Of a DNA stretch of 64,000 nucleotides, positions 8,790 through 15,955 are shown piece by piece. The notes beneath the pieces are model-generated. The model ran no database searches and was not told the origin of the DNA. It saw only the letters and a list, made by a program, of their open reading frames with translations. How positions within the stretch are numbered: position 1 is the stretch's first letter; the number at the start of each line of letters is the position of its first letter. The stretch covers positions 24,565 through 88,564 of the forward strand of contig NZ_JAWQUO010000019.1 of assembly GCF_033446605.1 (NCBI RefSeq), in the 5' to 3' direction. Source of the DNA: Iodobacter sp025352645. GTDB taxonomy: Bacteria; Pseudomonadota; Gammaproteobacteria; Burkholderiales; Chitinibacteraceae. The translations under genes and the position numbers were made by a program.

Positions 8790-8848
8790 TAGGACGGGTG
8801 AAACCCACGTATTTATTCAACATCACTCGCGGGTTTCACCCGTCCTAC
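8790..8848. repeat. 59-bp REP-like palindrome
   Basis: Arms TAGGACGGGTGAAACCC and GGGTTTCACCCGTCCTA enclose an AT-rich centre. The copies at 50585 and 57949 have the same size, with TAGGGCGGGTGCAACCC arms; base changes in one arm are matched in the other. About 40 bases to the right (CTTAAGTTGATAGGATTGGG) also resemble the right flank of the 50585 copy. Confidence 0.8.
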
Positions 8849-8905
8849 GAATGGCATAGTGCTTAAGTTGATAGGATTGGGCTGAAGTGGGGTGTTAGCT
8901 AGCTT

Positions 8906-8936
8906 ATATTTGAGCGAGAGCGTTCTCTGCAAATAT
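8906..8936. other. Hairpin upstream of uppP
   Basis: ATATTTG and CAAATAT arms with an inner AGAG/CTCT pair form a hairpin about 70 bases before the likely uppP -10 box. It has no T-tract of terminator type. It could be an operator or part of an earlier 3' end; the function is unknown. Confidence 0.35.
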
Positions 8937-9003
8937 TTGAGCTATTCAATGTAAATCCTTGCAATAAATATCATATCTTAATCAGTTGATAAGATTGCAA
9001 GGA

Positions 9004-9009
9004 TATAAT
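9004..9009 (+). promoter_or_regulatory. Likely -10 box for uppP
   Basis: A perfect TATAAT lies 33 bases before the uppP ATG. No good -35 hexamer stands 17 bases upstream, but CCTTGCAAT and ATTGCAAGG arms surround the -35 region (about 8957-9002). An activator may therefore help. Confidence 0.4.
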
Positions 9010-9042
9010 GCGATTCTTTTCAGGCTATTGGGCAGAGTATCA

Positions 9043-9873
9043 ATGGATATCGTATTGCTGTTTAAGTCGCTCATTATGGGCATGGTTGAAGGTATTACGG
9101 AGTTTCTGCCTATTTCTAGTACTGGGCATTTGATTCTAACCGGTGATTTGCTCAATTTTATGAGCAAAGAAAAGCGTGACGTGTATGAAATATTTATTCA
9201 ACTAGGCGCTATGCTGGCGGTAGTCTGGGAATATCGTGCAAAACTAACACAAACACTAACCGGCGCCGCTAAGCCAGGTGGAGAGCGTAATTTGCTGCTG
9301 GCGGTGGTGGTTGCATTTATTCCTGCTGCTATTTTAGGGCTGTTATTTAGCAAAACCATTAAAGCGCATTTATTTCAGCCAGTGCCGGTGGCGATGGCGT
9401 TTATTGTTGGCGGGATCATTATTCTTTGGGCTGAAAAACGTCAAGCTAACAAAGTGCCGGTGGTTGAGTCGGTAGACGATTTAAGCCTAAAAGATGCACT
9501 TAAAGTAGGTCTTTGCCAGTGCCTTGCTTTAATTCCGGGGACTAGCCGCTCTGGTGCCACCATTATTGGCGGGATGTTTCTTGGCATTTCTCGCAAGGCG
9601 GCAACCGAGTTTTCATTCTTTTTGGGGATTCCAACGCTGGGTGCGGCATCCATTTATAGCCTGCTAAAACATCGCCACGAGTTGGATATTGGCGATAGCG
9701 GTGTATTTGCTGTGGGTTTTATTGCCTCGTTTATCTTCGCTTTTATTGCTATTCGTGCGCTGATTAAATTTATTTCTACTCATACCTTTGTTGGCTTTGC
9801 CTATTACCGAATTGCCTTTGGCCTTATCGTATTAGCCACCGCGTATAGCGGCCTTGTGAGTTGGACGGTTTAA
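9043..9873 (+). CDS. uppP: Undecaprenyl-diphosphatase (BacA/UppP)
   Basis: A 276-residue integral membrane phosphatase that regenerates undecaprenyl phosphate, the lipid carrier for peptidoglycan; its overexpression gives bacitracin resistance. Both active-site motifs are present: EGITEFLPISSTGHL at 16-30 and PGTSRSGAT at 165-173. About eight hydrophobic segments are seen. The frame opens 19 codons upstream, but the ATG at 9043 gives the usual N-terminus and the earlier part overlaps the probable promoter. It is apparently monocistronic, followed by palindromic repeats. Confidence 0.93.
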   Translation: MDIVLLFKSLIMGMVEGITEFLPISSTGHLILTGDLLNFMSKEKRDVYEIFIQLGAMLAVVWEYRAKLTQTLTGAAKPGGERNLLLAVVVAFIPAAILGLLFSKTIKAHLFQPVPVAMAFIVGGIIILWAEKRQANKVPVVESVDDLSLKDALKVGLCQCLALIPGTSRSGATIIGGMFLGISRKAATEFSFFLGIPTLGAASIYSLLKHRHELDIGDSGVFAVGFIASFIFAFIAIRALIKFISTHTFVGFAYYRIAFGLIVLATAYSGLVSWTV

Positions 9874-9883
9874 TTTAGGTACG

Positions 9884-9960
9884 GCATGCCGTGAGTAGCG
9901 TGGGCACGTTTTTGTGCCCACGCGGATGCGCCAATCTTCTTAGGCATGCCGTGCCCCTAC
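9884..9960. repeat. Pair of short palindromes between uppP and cyoE
   Basis: GTGGGCACG/CGTGCCCAC-type hairpin around 9899-9925, bracketed by GGCATGCCGTG copies at both ends. It lies between convergent genes and is related to the palindromes at 15786 and 55288. Confidence 0.55.
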
Positions 9961-9962
9961 AT

Positions 9963-10874
9963 TTAAGCCAGCAACACCATCAACCAATGATCTAGCAATA
10001 AAGCCGCAAATAAATACGCCAAATATTTAATCGAATACTTAAATAATTCGCGGGCAATTAGATCGCCTTCGGCTTCTTTCTCTTCCTGCCATAGCTTAAA
10101 TGCGCGTGATAAAAAGCCGGTATTAAGAATGACGATGCTAATGCCGTAAAGCCAACTGCTCATTCCAATGGCTAATGGCAGGGCGGTGACAGCGGCGAGG
10201 ATAGCGGCGTAGAGCAAAATAGATAAACGAGTAAATGCCAAGCCGTGGGTAATGGGCAGCATAGGCAAGCCCGCTTTGGCGTAGTCATTGCGGCGGTAGA
10301 TGGCCAGTGCCCAGAAATGCGGCGGGGTCCAAGTGTAAATAATCAGAAATAACACCATCGCTTCAGCTGGCACACTGCCCGTAACCGCTGCCCAGCCTAA
10401 AATCGGTGGCATGGCCCCAGATGCACCGCCAATCACAATATTTTGCGGCGTAGCACCTTTAAGCAGACGGGTGTAAATCACTGCATAGCCAAAGAAAGTG
10501 GCCAGCGTTAGCCACATGGTCAGCATATTTACCCACGCCCCAAGCATCCATAAGCCCAGTGCCGTGGTGAGCAGGGCATAAATCAGCGCATCGCTTGGTT
10601 TTACCGATCCTTTAACCAGTGGCCGTTGCTCGGTGCGGCGCATATTGCTATCGCGCTCGACCTCAATCAGGCAATTAAACGCCGCGGCCCCACTGGCAAC
10701 TAGGCCAATGCCTGCAGTGGCGGCCAGTATCAGGCTGAAAGCAGGCAGTGTAGGGCCCGCCAGCAGCATGCCCACCACCGCACAGAAAACAATCAAGGCA
10801 ATCACGCGTGGCTTGCCAAGTTTCAGCAGCTCAGTCAGCTGGGCATGGGAGCGGGTAAGGGCGAGAGTACGCAT
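9963..10874 (-). CDS. cyoE: Protoheme IX farnesyltransferase (heme o synthase)
   Basis: A 303-residue membrane prenyltransferase (CyoE/CtaB) that adds a farnesyl group to heme b to give heme o, the first step to heme A for the aa3 oxidase. The first metal/prenyl-diphosphate motif is N67-x3-E71-x3-D75, followed by MRRTEQRPL. The second conserved region includes YTWTPPHFWALA and DYAKAGLPMLP. About nine membrane segments are seen. CCGGAG lies 7 bases before the ATG. It stands downstream of ctaA, the next enzyme of the pathway, 107 bases apart. Confidence 0.95.
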   Translation of the reverse strand: MRTLALTRSHAQLTELLKLGKPRVIALIVFCAVVGMLLAGPTLPAFSLILAATAGIGLVASGAAAFNCLIEVERDSNMRRTEQRPLVKGSVKPSDALIYALLTTALGLWMLGAWVNMLTMWLTLATFFGYAVIYTRLLKGATPQNIVIGGASGAMPPILGWAAVTGSVPAEAMVLFLIIYTWTPPHFWALAIYRRNDYAKAGLPMLPITHGLAFTRLSILLYAAILAAVTALPLAIGMSSWLYGISIVILNTGFLSRAFKLWQEEKEAEGDLIARELFKYSIKYLAYLFAALLLDHWLMVLLA

Positions 10875-10981
10875 GGTTAGACTCCGGTAAATTAAATCTG
10901 CGAAGAAGCTGTAATGCCGTTCACTTAAGCGGTTTTTTTGAGTTCCCCCCTTTGTAAAAGGGGGAAGCTCAGGTCAAAACC

Positions 10982-12022
10982 CTAGGTGGATGGCATTGTC
11001 GTTGAAGCCGCTACTTTTCCCTCTCTTGGGGTAAGGCTTAGGGGAGAGGTTGCTTTAGCAATATTTTGAACTGGTAAAACCTGTGCCAATACCGCAACCA
11101 CCAGCATCAGTAAAATCGCTGCACCGCCGTTATGCGCCACAGCCAGTGGTAGTGGTAAATCAAACCAAACATTGCTGATGCCTAGCGAGATTTGCAGTAG
11201 TAGTGCTGCAGCAATCAGCCCCGCCCATCTTGGACTGGCTTTACGCAACTGCCAGATCAGCGCGCTGATACAGATAAGCAGCAGTAAAGCACCCAGCCGG
11301 TGCAGCCAGTGAATGGCCGCTAAGTGATGAATCGTCAGCGCTTCGCCATTGGTGGTATGCCCTAGCTGGCGCAGCGGCTGCATGGCTTCGCTTAAACCTG
11401 CAGGGGCGGTAAAGCTGCCTTGGCAGGCAGGGAAGCCATTGCAGGCGAGTGCTGCATAATTAGTGGATACCCAGCCGCCCAAGGCAATTTGTAGCACGAT
11501 GGCAATCAGGCTGATGATTAAGATTGGGCGCAGCTGGCTGGGGAGTTGAGGCGCTAAAGTGGCGCGAGAGGTCAGCCAGGTGAGCAGCGCCAGCAGCGTC
11601 ATTCCACCCAGCAAATGTGCGGTGACCACGACGGGCATCAGCTTCATGGTGACGGTCCACATCCCAAGTAGAGCTTGGAAAACAATCACCGCTAAGGGTA
11701 GCAAAATACTGATGCGGCTAAGCCGCTGGCGTTTTTGCCAGAGTAAGCAGCACGCTACCAGCACGAGCAATCCCAGCCCGCCAGCAAAATAGCGGTGGAT
11801 CATTTCTTTCCAGCCCTTGGCAGGCTCTACTTCGCTACTCATATCTCGGCCAAAGTCTGCGCTGACCTTGGCAATCTCATGCGCTTCGTCCGGCGCGCTT
11901 AGCTGCCCGTAGCAGCCCGGCCAATCTGGGCAACCCAAACCCGCATCAGAAAGCCTTACATAAGCACCGAGCATCACCAGACAAAAAGTCCAGATGAGGG
12001 TGAGGTAGAGGAGTGGTTTCAT
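10982..12022 (-). CDS. ctaA: Heme A synthase (CtaA/COX15)
   Basis: A 346-residue, eight-helix membrane enzyme that oxidises the heme o methyl group to a formyl, giving heme A. The N-terminus has the family sequence YVRLSDAGLGCPDWPGCYG. Conserved histidines occur in EMIHRYFAG, AHLLGG, IHWLHRLG and AHNGGA, and a cysteine pair occurs in ACNGFPACQG. The open frame runs 95 codons further upstream through the 240-bp repeat, but AGGAG stands 8 bases before the ATG at 12022. The last roughly 20 residues (SPLSLTPREGKV and on) look like read-through into formerly non-coding DNA with a CCTCTC/GAGAGG repeat. Confidence 0.93.
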   Translation of the reverse strand: MKPLLYLTLIWTFCLVMLGAYVRLSDAGLGCPDWPGCYGQLSAPDEAHEIAKVSADFGRDMSSEVEPAKGWKEMIHRYFAGGLGLLVLVACCLLWQKRQRLSRISILLPLAVIVFQALLGMWTVTMKLMPVVVTAHLLGGMTLLALLTWLTSRATLAPQLPSQLRPILIISLIAIVLQIALGGWVSTNYAALACNGFPACQGSFTAPAGLSEAMQPLRQLGHTTNGEALTIHHLAAIHWLHRLGALLLLICISALIWQLRKASPRWAGLIAAALLLQISLGISNVWFDLPLPLAVAHNGGAAILLMLVVAVLAQVLPVQNIAKATSPLSLTPREGKVAASTTMPST

Positions 12023-12051
12023 TGAGTGGCTCCTGGTCAGTGAATGTTTTA

Positions 12052-12294
12052 AGTGCCTTCGGCACGTTGGTTTAGGAGCGGTAGCCACCGCAGGGGCGTT
12101 CTTTTCTTGAACGGCCAAGAAAAGAACCAAAAGAAGGCCGCCCCGACCAGCACGAAGGCCCCTCACTGCGGATAATCGGCCTGGCGAAAAAGGCTGCGCG
12201 CTCGCTGCCTCGCTACCCCTTTTTCGAAACCCCTGGCCGATTATTCCTCGCTCGGCGTGCTTCAAGGGGATTTTTAAGCCCCATGCCAAGAGAG
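12052..12294 (+). repeat. Structured dispersed repeat of about 240 bp, copy A
   Basis: Starts with the GTGCCTTCGGCAC hairpin. It then has the stem GTTCTTTTCTTG/CAAGAAAAGAAC (12098-12127) and an outer pair ATAATCGGCC/GGCCGATTAT, and ends near AAGCCCC. It lies between the 151-residue gene and ctaA, antisense to the operon. Related copies are at 13723, 25899, 27846, 40583 and 48738. Confidence 0.85.
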
Positions 12295-12334
12295 TGGTTA
12301 ATTGCATTTCTCGTTGTTTGTTAATGAAAAATGG

Positions 12335-12790
12335 TCAACCAAGTGCCTTATTATTTTTCAAGACTTGCCCAATCTCTTTCAGCGCTTTGCGCCTGCCGTC
12401 GTCGTTAGAAAGTTGTTCGGTGGAGTAACGCAGCACGGCGTTGCCGTGGGGGTCGATCAGGTAGAGGCCGCTGCTTGGTGCGTGGCTGGGTAGATAGGCG
12501 ATATCGGCGCTGTTTGATGGGCAAAAGCTGGCGCGAACCATGCGCTGGCTGGCTTCCCCCTGTGCTAAACGCAACTGCCCAGCGGCAAAGAGCAGCTTGC
12601 TATGTACATCGCCGCAAGCCGCATCGGCGGCGGCCAATCGCCAAGGCCCAGGCGCTGCGATAGGGGTGGCCAGCAGCTCACCAAAGCTGTTCCCTCCTAC
12701 AGGCCGCCACCATTGCCAAACAGCTTGTGCCGCCAGTATGGGTAGCAGGGATAACATAAAACATGCAATCAGTACCGTGCGTCCTTTCAT
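12335..12790 (-). CDS. Membrane-anchored protein of the oxidase assembly cluster, function unknown
   Basis: A 151-residue protein with one N-terminal membrane segment (about 5-26) and a mostly extracytoplasmic body holding two cysteines (in AACGD and SFCPS). It overlaps the SURF1 gene by 4 bases (ATGA), so it is coupled to it. Similar single-helix proteins stand in this place in many betaproteobacterial cox clusters, and some look like degenerate thioredoxin folds. No CxxC copper motif of the SCO1 type is visible. A role in oxidase maturation is inferred from context only. Confidence 0.7.
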   Translation of the reverse strand: MKGRTVLIACFMLSLLPILAAQAVWQWWRPVGGNSFGELLATPIAAPGPWRLAAADAACGDVHSKLLFAAGQLRLAQGEASQRMVRASFCPSNSADIAYLPSHAPSSGLYLIDPHGNAVLRYSTEQLSNDDGRRKALKEIGQVLKNNKALG

Positions 12791-13473
12791 AGTCTTGTCT
12801 CCCGTTTAAAGCGAATCCAAAGAAAAACGCCCACTAGGCTCATTCCCCACCAAGTGGCTGTGTAGCCAAGGTGCCGTTCTGGCGGGATAGCGGGCTGGCT
12901 GTGTTGCACGATCAAACCTGTTTCACCTGCTTGCATCAGTGCATAGGCACTGGGTTGTGGCAGCTTGCTCCATGCTGCAAAGCGGGCTGGGTTGATATTT
13001 TGAAAGATGTGGCCCGCTGGCTGGGTTTGGGCCAGCTCAACATAACGCGGCCAAGCTTGAGTGTTTACGATGGCGCTATCACTTGCCTTGGGTGGGTGGG
13101 TGTCCGGCCACCAGCCACGGTTGATCAGCACAATGCTGTGATCGTTGAGCTGAAAAGGGGTGATGACGTGATAGCCAATCTGGCCTGCTTCAATACGATG
13201 ATCGAGCAGGATTTCGGCTTGTGGCAGCCATTGCCCTATGAGTTTGATCGGGCGAAATAAGGGGGGTGTTCCTTTATCCCAGGGTAGGGGAGCAAGGGCT
13301 TCTTGTTTTGCCAGTTGCTCAATTAATATTTGTTTATCGTGTGCACGGCTGAGTTGCCATAGACCCATGCAAAAAGTAATTAGGATTAAGATTGCTAAAC
13401 AGACAAGCGCAGATCGCCGACGTTGCGCTAAGATGGGAGTAGACGGAGGATTTTTCATGAAGATTGTTGCCAT
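12787..13473 (-). CDS. SURF1-family cytochrome oxidase assembly protein
   Basis: A 228-residue SURF1 protein with a membrane helix near each end (about residues 17-37 and 205-224) and a periplasmic domain between them. SURF1 helps insert heme a into oxidase subunit I. Recognisable parts are GLWQLSRAHDKQ after the first helix, PIKLIGQW, and ILLDHRIEAGQIGYHVITPF. The frame is open further upstream; an AGGAGCAGG site stands before a double ATG (13476 and 13473) and decides the start. The divergent DUF2909 gene begins at 13457, so the two 5' ends overlap. Downstream it is coupled to the 151-residue gene. Confidence 0.88.
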   Translation of the reverse strand: MATIFMKNPPSTPILAQRRRSALVCLAILILITFCMGLWQLSRAHDKQILIEQLAKQEALAPLPWDKGTPPLFRPIKLIGQWLPQAEILLDHRIEAGQIGYHVITPFQLNDHSIVLINRGWWPDTHPPKASDSAIVNTQAWPRYVELAQTQPAGHIFQNINPARFAAWSKLPQPSAYALMQAGETGLIVQHSQPAIPPERHLGYTATWWGMSLVGVFLWIRFKRETRL

Positions 13474-13648
13474 CATCCTGCTCCTGATTATTCTGATCAC
13501 TTTGGGGCGAGCGCTGTTGCAGATGGTTCGCGGCGGGCGATCCACACAAATGGTTAAAGCGCTAACGCTGCGAGTGGGCTTGTCGATTGTTTTATTTCTT
13601 TTATTATTGGCGGCTTATGGGCTGGGGTGGATACATCCCAATGCATGA
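13457..13648 (+). CDS. DUF2909 family twin-transmembrane protein
   Basis: A 63-residue protein made of two membrane helices (about 2-22 and 38-58) joined by a basic loop (RGGRSTQMVKALTLR). A strong GGAGGA site stands before the ATG at 13457; the longer frame upstream lies antisense in the SURF1 gene. DUF2909 proteins regularly neighbour SURF1 and oxidase subunit III in betaproteobacteria, so a role in oxidase assembly is likely but unproven. Here it runs opposite to all the cox genes and its start overlaps that of SURF1. Confidence 0.82.
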   Translation: MKIVAIILLLIILITLGRALLQMVRGGRSTQMVKALTLRVGLSIVLFLLLLAAYGLGWIHPNA

Positions 13649-13656
13649 GTGTTTTT

Positions 13657-13684
13657 TTTGTAGGGCGGGTGCAACCCGCCGTTT
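13657..13684. repeat. Half copy of the TAGGGCGGGTGCAACCC palindrome
   Basis: One arm only (TAGGGCGGGTGCAACCCGCC), just after the DUF2909 stop. Complete 59-bp versions are at 50585 and 57949. Confidence 0.55.
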
Positions 13685-13722
13685 TCTATTTGTGCTCTAA
13701 CTAAAATAAAAAAGATCTTTTT

Positions 13723-13971
13723 AGTGCCTTCGGCACGGTGATTTAGGTGCGGGAGTCCCCCGCGGGGGACTCCCTTTCTTGAACGGCCAAGAAAGGAAGC
13801 AAAACCGCAAACTCAAAAGCACGAAGGCCCCTCTCTGCGGATAATCGGCTCGGCGAAAAAGGCTGCTCGCTCGCTGCCTCGCTACCCCTTTTCCGAAACC
13901 CCGAACCGCTTATTCCTCGCTTCGGCGTGCTTAAAGGGGGGATTTAAGCCCCATGCTATGAGTTGCGAAAT
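13723..13971 (+). repeat. Structured dispersed repeat of about 240 bp, copy B
   Basis: GTGCCTTCGGCAC start, a perfect GGAGTCCCCC/GGGGGACTCC hairpin, then the stem CTCCCTTTCTTG/CAAGAAAGGAAG (13770-13799, 11 of 12 pairs). The right part has GCGGATAATCGG and CGCTTATTCCTCGC. It lies between the convergent DUF2909 and ctaE genes; no coding sequence is seen in 13649-14143. Confidence 0.85.
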
Positions 13972-13995
13972 AAACTCAAATGGTTGGGAGATATT

Positions 13996-14055
13996 CCAAA
14001 TCCAAATCCAAACCCAAACCCAAACCCAAACCCAAACCCAAACCCAAACCCAAAC
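13996..14055. repeat. Tandem hexanucleotide repeat, 10 units
   Basis: Two CCAAAT units are followed by eight CCAAAC units with no interruption. The tract lies between copy B of the 240-bp repeat and a CACGGAG-type repeat whose own end reads AAACCCAAAT in one orientation. That end could have seeded the expansion by slippage. Confidence 0.95.
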
Positions 14056-14065
14056 GATTTAACTC

Positions 14066-14137
14066 CGAGCTTGTTTTTCTCCGTGAAACTCCGTGTTCTC
14101 TGTGTCCTCCGTGGTTCAAGATTTGGGTTTTCTAGTG
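14066..14137 (-). repeat. CACGGAG-rich dispersed repeat, copy 1
   Basis: On the minus strand it reads AACCCAAATCTTGAACCACGG and on through CACAGAGAACACGG and TTTCACGGAG. Copies at 27714, 29571 and 56955 share this order. It lies 6 bases from the ctaE stop. Confidence 0.75.
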
Positions 14138-14143
14138 TGTTGC

Positions 14144-15010
14144 TTATAGCCAATAAACAAACACAAATAAGATCAGCCACACCACATCTACAAAGTGCCA
14201 GTACCAAGCTGCCGCCTCAAAGCCGAAGTGATGTTCGGGGGTGAAGTGGCCACGCATGGTTCGCACCAGCATGGTGGCGAGCATAATGGTGCCAACTAAG
14301 ACGTGCATGCCGTGAAAACCGGTCAGCATATAAAAGGTTGCGCCATAAGCGCCTGAGCTCATTTTTAAGCCTAGCTCGGTCCAGCCGTGATGGTATTCAA
14401 CGGCTTGTAGCGTTAAAAATAAGGTGCCAAGCAAAACGGTAAATAGCAGGCCCAGCTTGAGTTGGCCGCGTTTGTTTTCCATTAAGCCCCAGTGCGCCCA
14501 AGTGAGCGTTGCGCCGGATGTGAGCAGCAAAGCGGTATTGATGGCGGGTAGGCCAATGGCAGCCATGGGGGTGTAGGGTGCGGCTTTGGGGCCGGTTGCG
14601 GCTGGCCAGCTTTCATGAAATCCTGACCAAAGCAGGGTGTTGGTGTCCGAAAAGAAACCCAGCTCAGGCACGGAAATGGTTCGGGTATAAAATAGCGCGC
14701 CAAAAAAGGCGGCGAAAAACATGACTTCAGAGAAAATAAACCAGCTCATTCCCCAGCGAAATGAATAATCAACCTGAGTACCATAGCTGCCGCTTTGTGA
14801 TTCTTTAACCACATCGCCAAACCAGCCAAAAATCATCCAGATGAGAATGGCAAAACCCAGTAGCAGAATCCAGCTACCAGCGGCAATGCTATTCATGGCA
14901 AAGGCCGCGCCTAAGCCCATACAGAATAAGGCTGCTGATCCCACCACCGGCCAATGGGATGGTGCAGGCACAAAGTAATGTGCATCGTGAATTCCGTTTT
15001 CTACATTCAT
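14144..15010 (-). CDS. ctaE: Cytochrome c oxidase subunit III
   Basis: A 288-residue, seven-helix core subunit of the aa3-type oxidase, needed for stability and proton uptake. Family features include the FSEVMFFAAFFGALFYTR helix, the E in the LQAVEYHHGWTE segment, the GFHGMHVLVGTIML helix, and the C-terminal AAWYWHFVDVVWLILFVFVY. The frame opens 27 codons upstream within palindrome DNA. The ATG at 15010 (MNVENGIHDAHYF) with GGAG about 10 bases before it is the better start. It is last in the ctaC-D-G-E order, 82 bases after the DUF2970 gene. Confidence 0.95.
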   Translation of the reverse strand: MNVENGIHDAHYFVPAPSHWPVVGSAALFCMGLGAAFAMNSIAAGSWILLLGFAILIWMIFGWFGDVVKESQSGSYGTQVDYSFRWGMSWFIFSEVMFFAAFFGALFYTRTISVPELGFFSDTNTLLWSGFHESWPAATGPKAAPYTPMAAIGLPAINTALLLTSGATLTWAHWGLMENKRGQLKLGLLFTVLLGTLFLTLQAVEYHHGWTELGLKMSSGAYGATFYMLTGFHGMHVLVGTIMLATMLVRTMRGHFTPEHHFGFEAAAWYWHFVDVVWLILFVFVYWL

Positions 15011-15027
15011 TTCATTACTCCAGTAAT

Positions 15028-15098
15028 GTAGGCTGGGCAGTTTTCTTGCCCACGCGTGAGGCGGTAAACGTGGGTAAAAAGACATGCCCACCCTACGA
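15028..15098. repeat. GTAGGCTGGGCA palindrome
   Basis: GTAGGCTGGGCA and TGCCCACCCTAC arms form a longer inverted repeat between DUF2970 and ctaE. Its right arm supplies the stop codon of the DUF2970 gene. Confidence 0.55.
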
Positions 15099-15266
15099 TG
15101 TAGCGATCAACACTCGTACTAGTAAGAACACGCTCAATGCCAAACACAGTGCCAAAAATAGCCCCGCAGCAATAATTTGCTGTGGCTTTAATTTAGCGCT
15201 CTCGGCATTTTTACGGCTGCGGACGCCAAAAAAGGCAGCGAGTACGGTTTTAAGCGCTGCAATCAT
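15093..15266 (-). CDS. DUF2970 family small membrane protein
   Basis: A 57-residue protein beginning MIAALKTVLAAFFGVRSRKN and ending in one membrane helix (about 31-54). The AAFFGVR sequence and the KLKPQQIIAAGL segment are typical of DUF2970 proteins, which lie between ctaG and ctaE in betaproteobacteria. Its ATG overlaps the ctaG stop as ATGA, so translation is coupled. The TAG stop lies in the arm of a palindrome, so the C-terminus may have shifted when that repeat arrived. A role in oxidase assembly is inferred from place only. Confidence 0.8.
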   Translation of the reverse strand: MIAALKTVLAAFFGVRSRKNAESAKLKPQQIIAAGLFLALCLALSVFLLVRVLIATS

Positions 15267-15781
15267 GATTTTAGCTCCGGGTGCAGCGTGTAAGAGAGCG
15301 TGGCAGCGCCTAGTTCTTCGGGTAGCTCTTTTGCCACCAGTAGTACAACGGTGACATCACGTTGCTCATTTGGGGCTAAGGTGAGCGCATCAAAACAAAA
15401 GCATTCCAATTTTTGCAGCAACCCTGCCGATCTGGCAGGGGCAAAGCTGGGTATGGCACGTACTTTTAAGGGCTGATCGCTTAGATTACTGAGGCGAAAC
15501 CGCGCTTTAAGTAGGCCACCTGGTTTGGCCGTCATCACCGGATCAAGCGCGGTAAGCGTGGCGGGTAAGTTATCTGCCACATTGGTATCAAACTCAACAC
15601 GGATCACGGCGGCGCTAAGATTGGCATAATCGCTATTAGCCCGATCAATCCCCATGGCCTTACACAGCGCACCATAAAACGGCACCATGATGTAGCCAAA
15701 GCTAAACATCAGGCAGGCAATCACTATCATGCGGATGGCGAGTCTACGATTGGCTTGCTGGATAGATGGGGTGCTTTGCAT
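15263..15781 (-). CDS. ctaG: Cytochrome c oxidase assembly protein CtaG/Cox11
   Basis: A 172-residue copper chaperone that delivers Cu to the CuB site of subunit I. One N-terminal membrane helix (about 14-35) is followed by a periplasmic beta domain. The copper motif CFCF is present in KLECFCFDALTLAPNE, and a conserved cysteine lies after the helix in YGALCKAMG. AAGGTGA stands before the ATG at 15781. It lies between the 31-residue peptide gene and DUF2970, in the standard order. Confidence 0.92.
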   Translation of the reverse strand: MQSTPSIQQANRRLAIRMIVIACLMFSFGYIMVPFYGALCKAMGIDRANSDYANLSAAVIRVEFDTNVADNLPATLTALDPVMTAKPGGLLKARFRLSNLSDQPLKVRAIPSFAPARSAGLLQKLECFCFDALTLAPNEQRDVTVVLLVAKELPEELGAATLSYTLHPELKS

Positions 15782-15785
15782 TGGT

Positions 15786-15859
15786 CACCTTAGGGTGGGC
15801 ACGATTGTGTGCTCACGCTGTATATGCGATAACGCGTGGGCACAGGTGCCCACCCTACT
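15786..15859. repeat. GTGGGCAC-type double palindrome
   Basis: TAGGGTGGGCAC at the left and GTGCCCACCCTA at the right enclose two inner copies of GTGGGCAC-like arms. It fills the space between ctaG and the small assembly peptide. Confidence 0.6.
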
Positions 15860-15955
15860 TTACATATCCATCAGCCAGCGCCGGATAATGATGCCCACAA
15901 AAAAGGCGGCGGCGATGCTGGCGGTAATCAGGGCGGTGCGCAGGTTTTTACTCAT
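15860..15955 (-). CDS. Cytochrome oxidase small assembly protein (31 residues)
   Basis: A very short gene, MSKNLRTALITASIAAAFF and on to RRWLMDM: one membrane helix (about 7-24) with a basic N-terminus. The LRTALI-ASIA-FFVG pattern is that of the small assembly peptide found directly after ctaD in betaproteobacteria. Its ATG overlaps the last codons of ctaD by 8 bases, with GGAAG as ribosome site. It is usually missed in annotation because of its size. Confidence 0.75.
   Translation of the reverse strand: MSKNLRTALITASIAAAFFVGIIIRRWLMDM

Noticed and set aside
10943..10966. CCCCC/GGGGG hairpin between ctaA and cyoE as terminator
   Set aside because: In the direction of the genes it is not followed by T residues, so it is more likely another short repeat.
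12023..12307. 95-codon N-terminal extension of CtaA
   Set aside because: It is encoded by the 240-bp repeat, and a good ribosome site precedes the internal ATG that gives the normal N-terminus.
13956..14207. Open frame with a long Gly-Phe repeat protein on the minus strand
   Set aside because: The Gly-Phe run is only the translation of the CCAAAC tandem tract, and the frame enters ctaE antisense.
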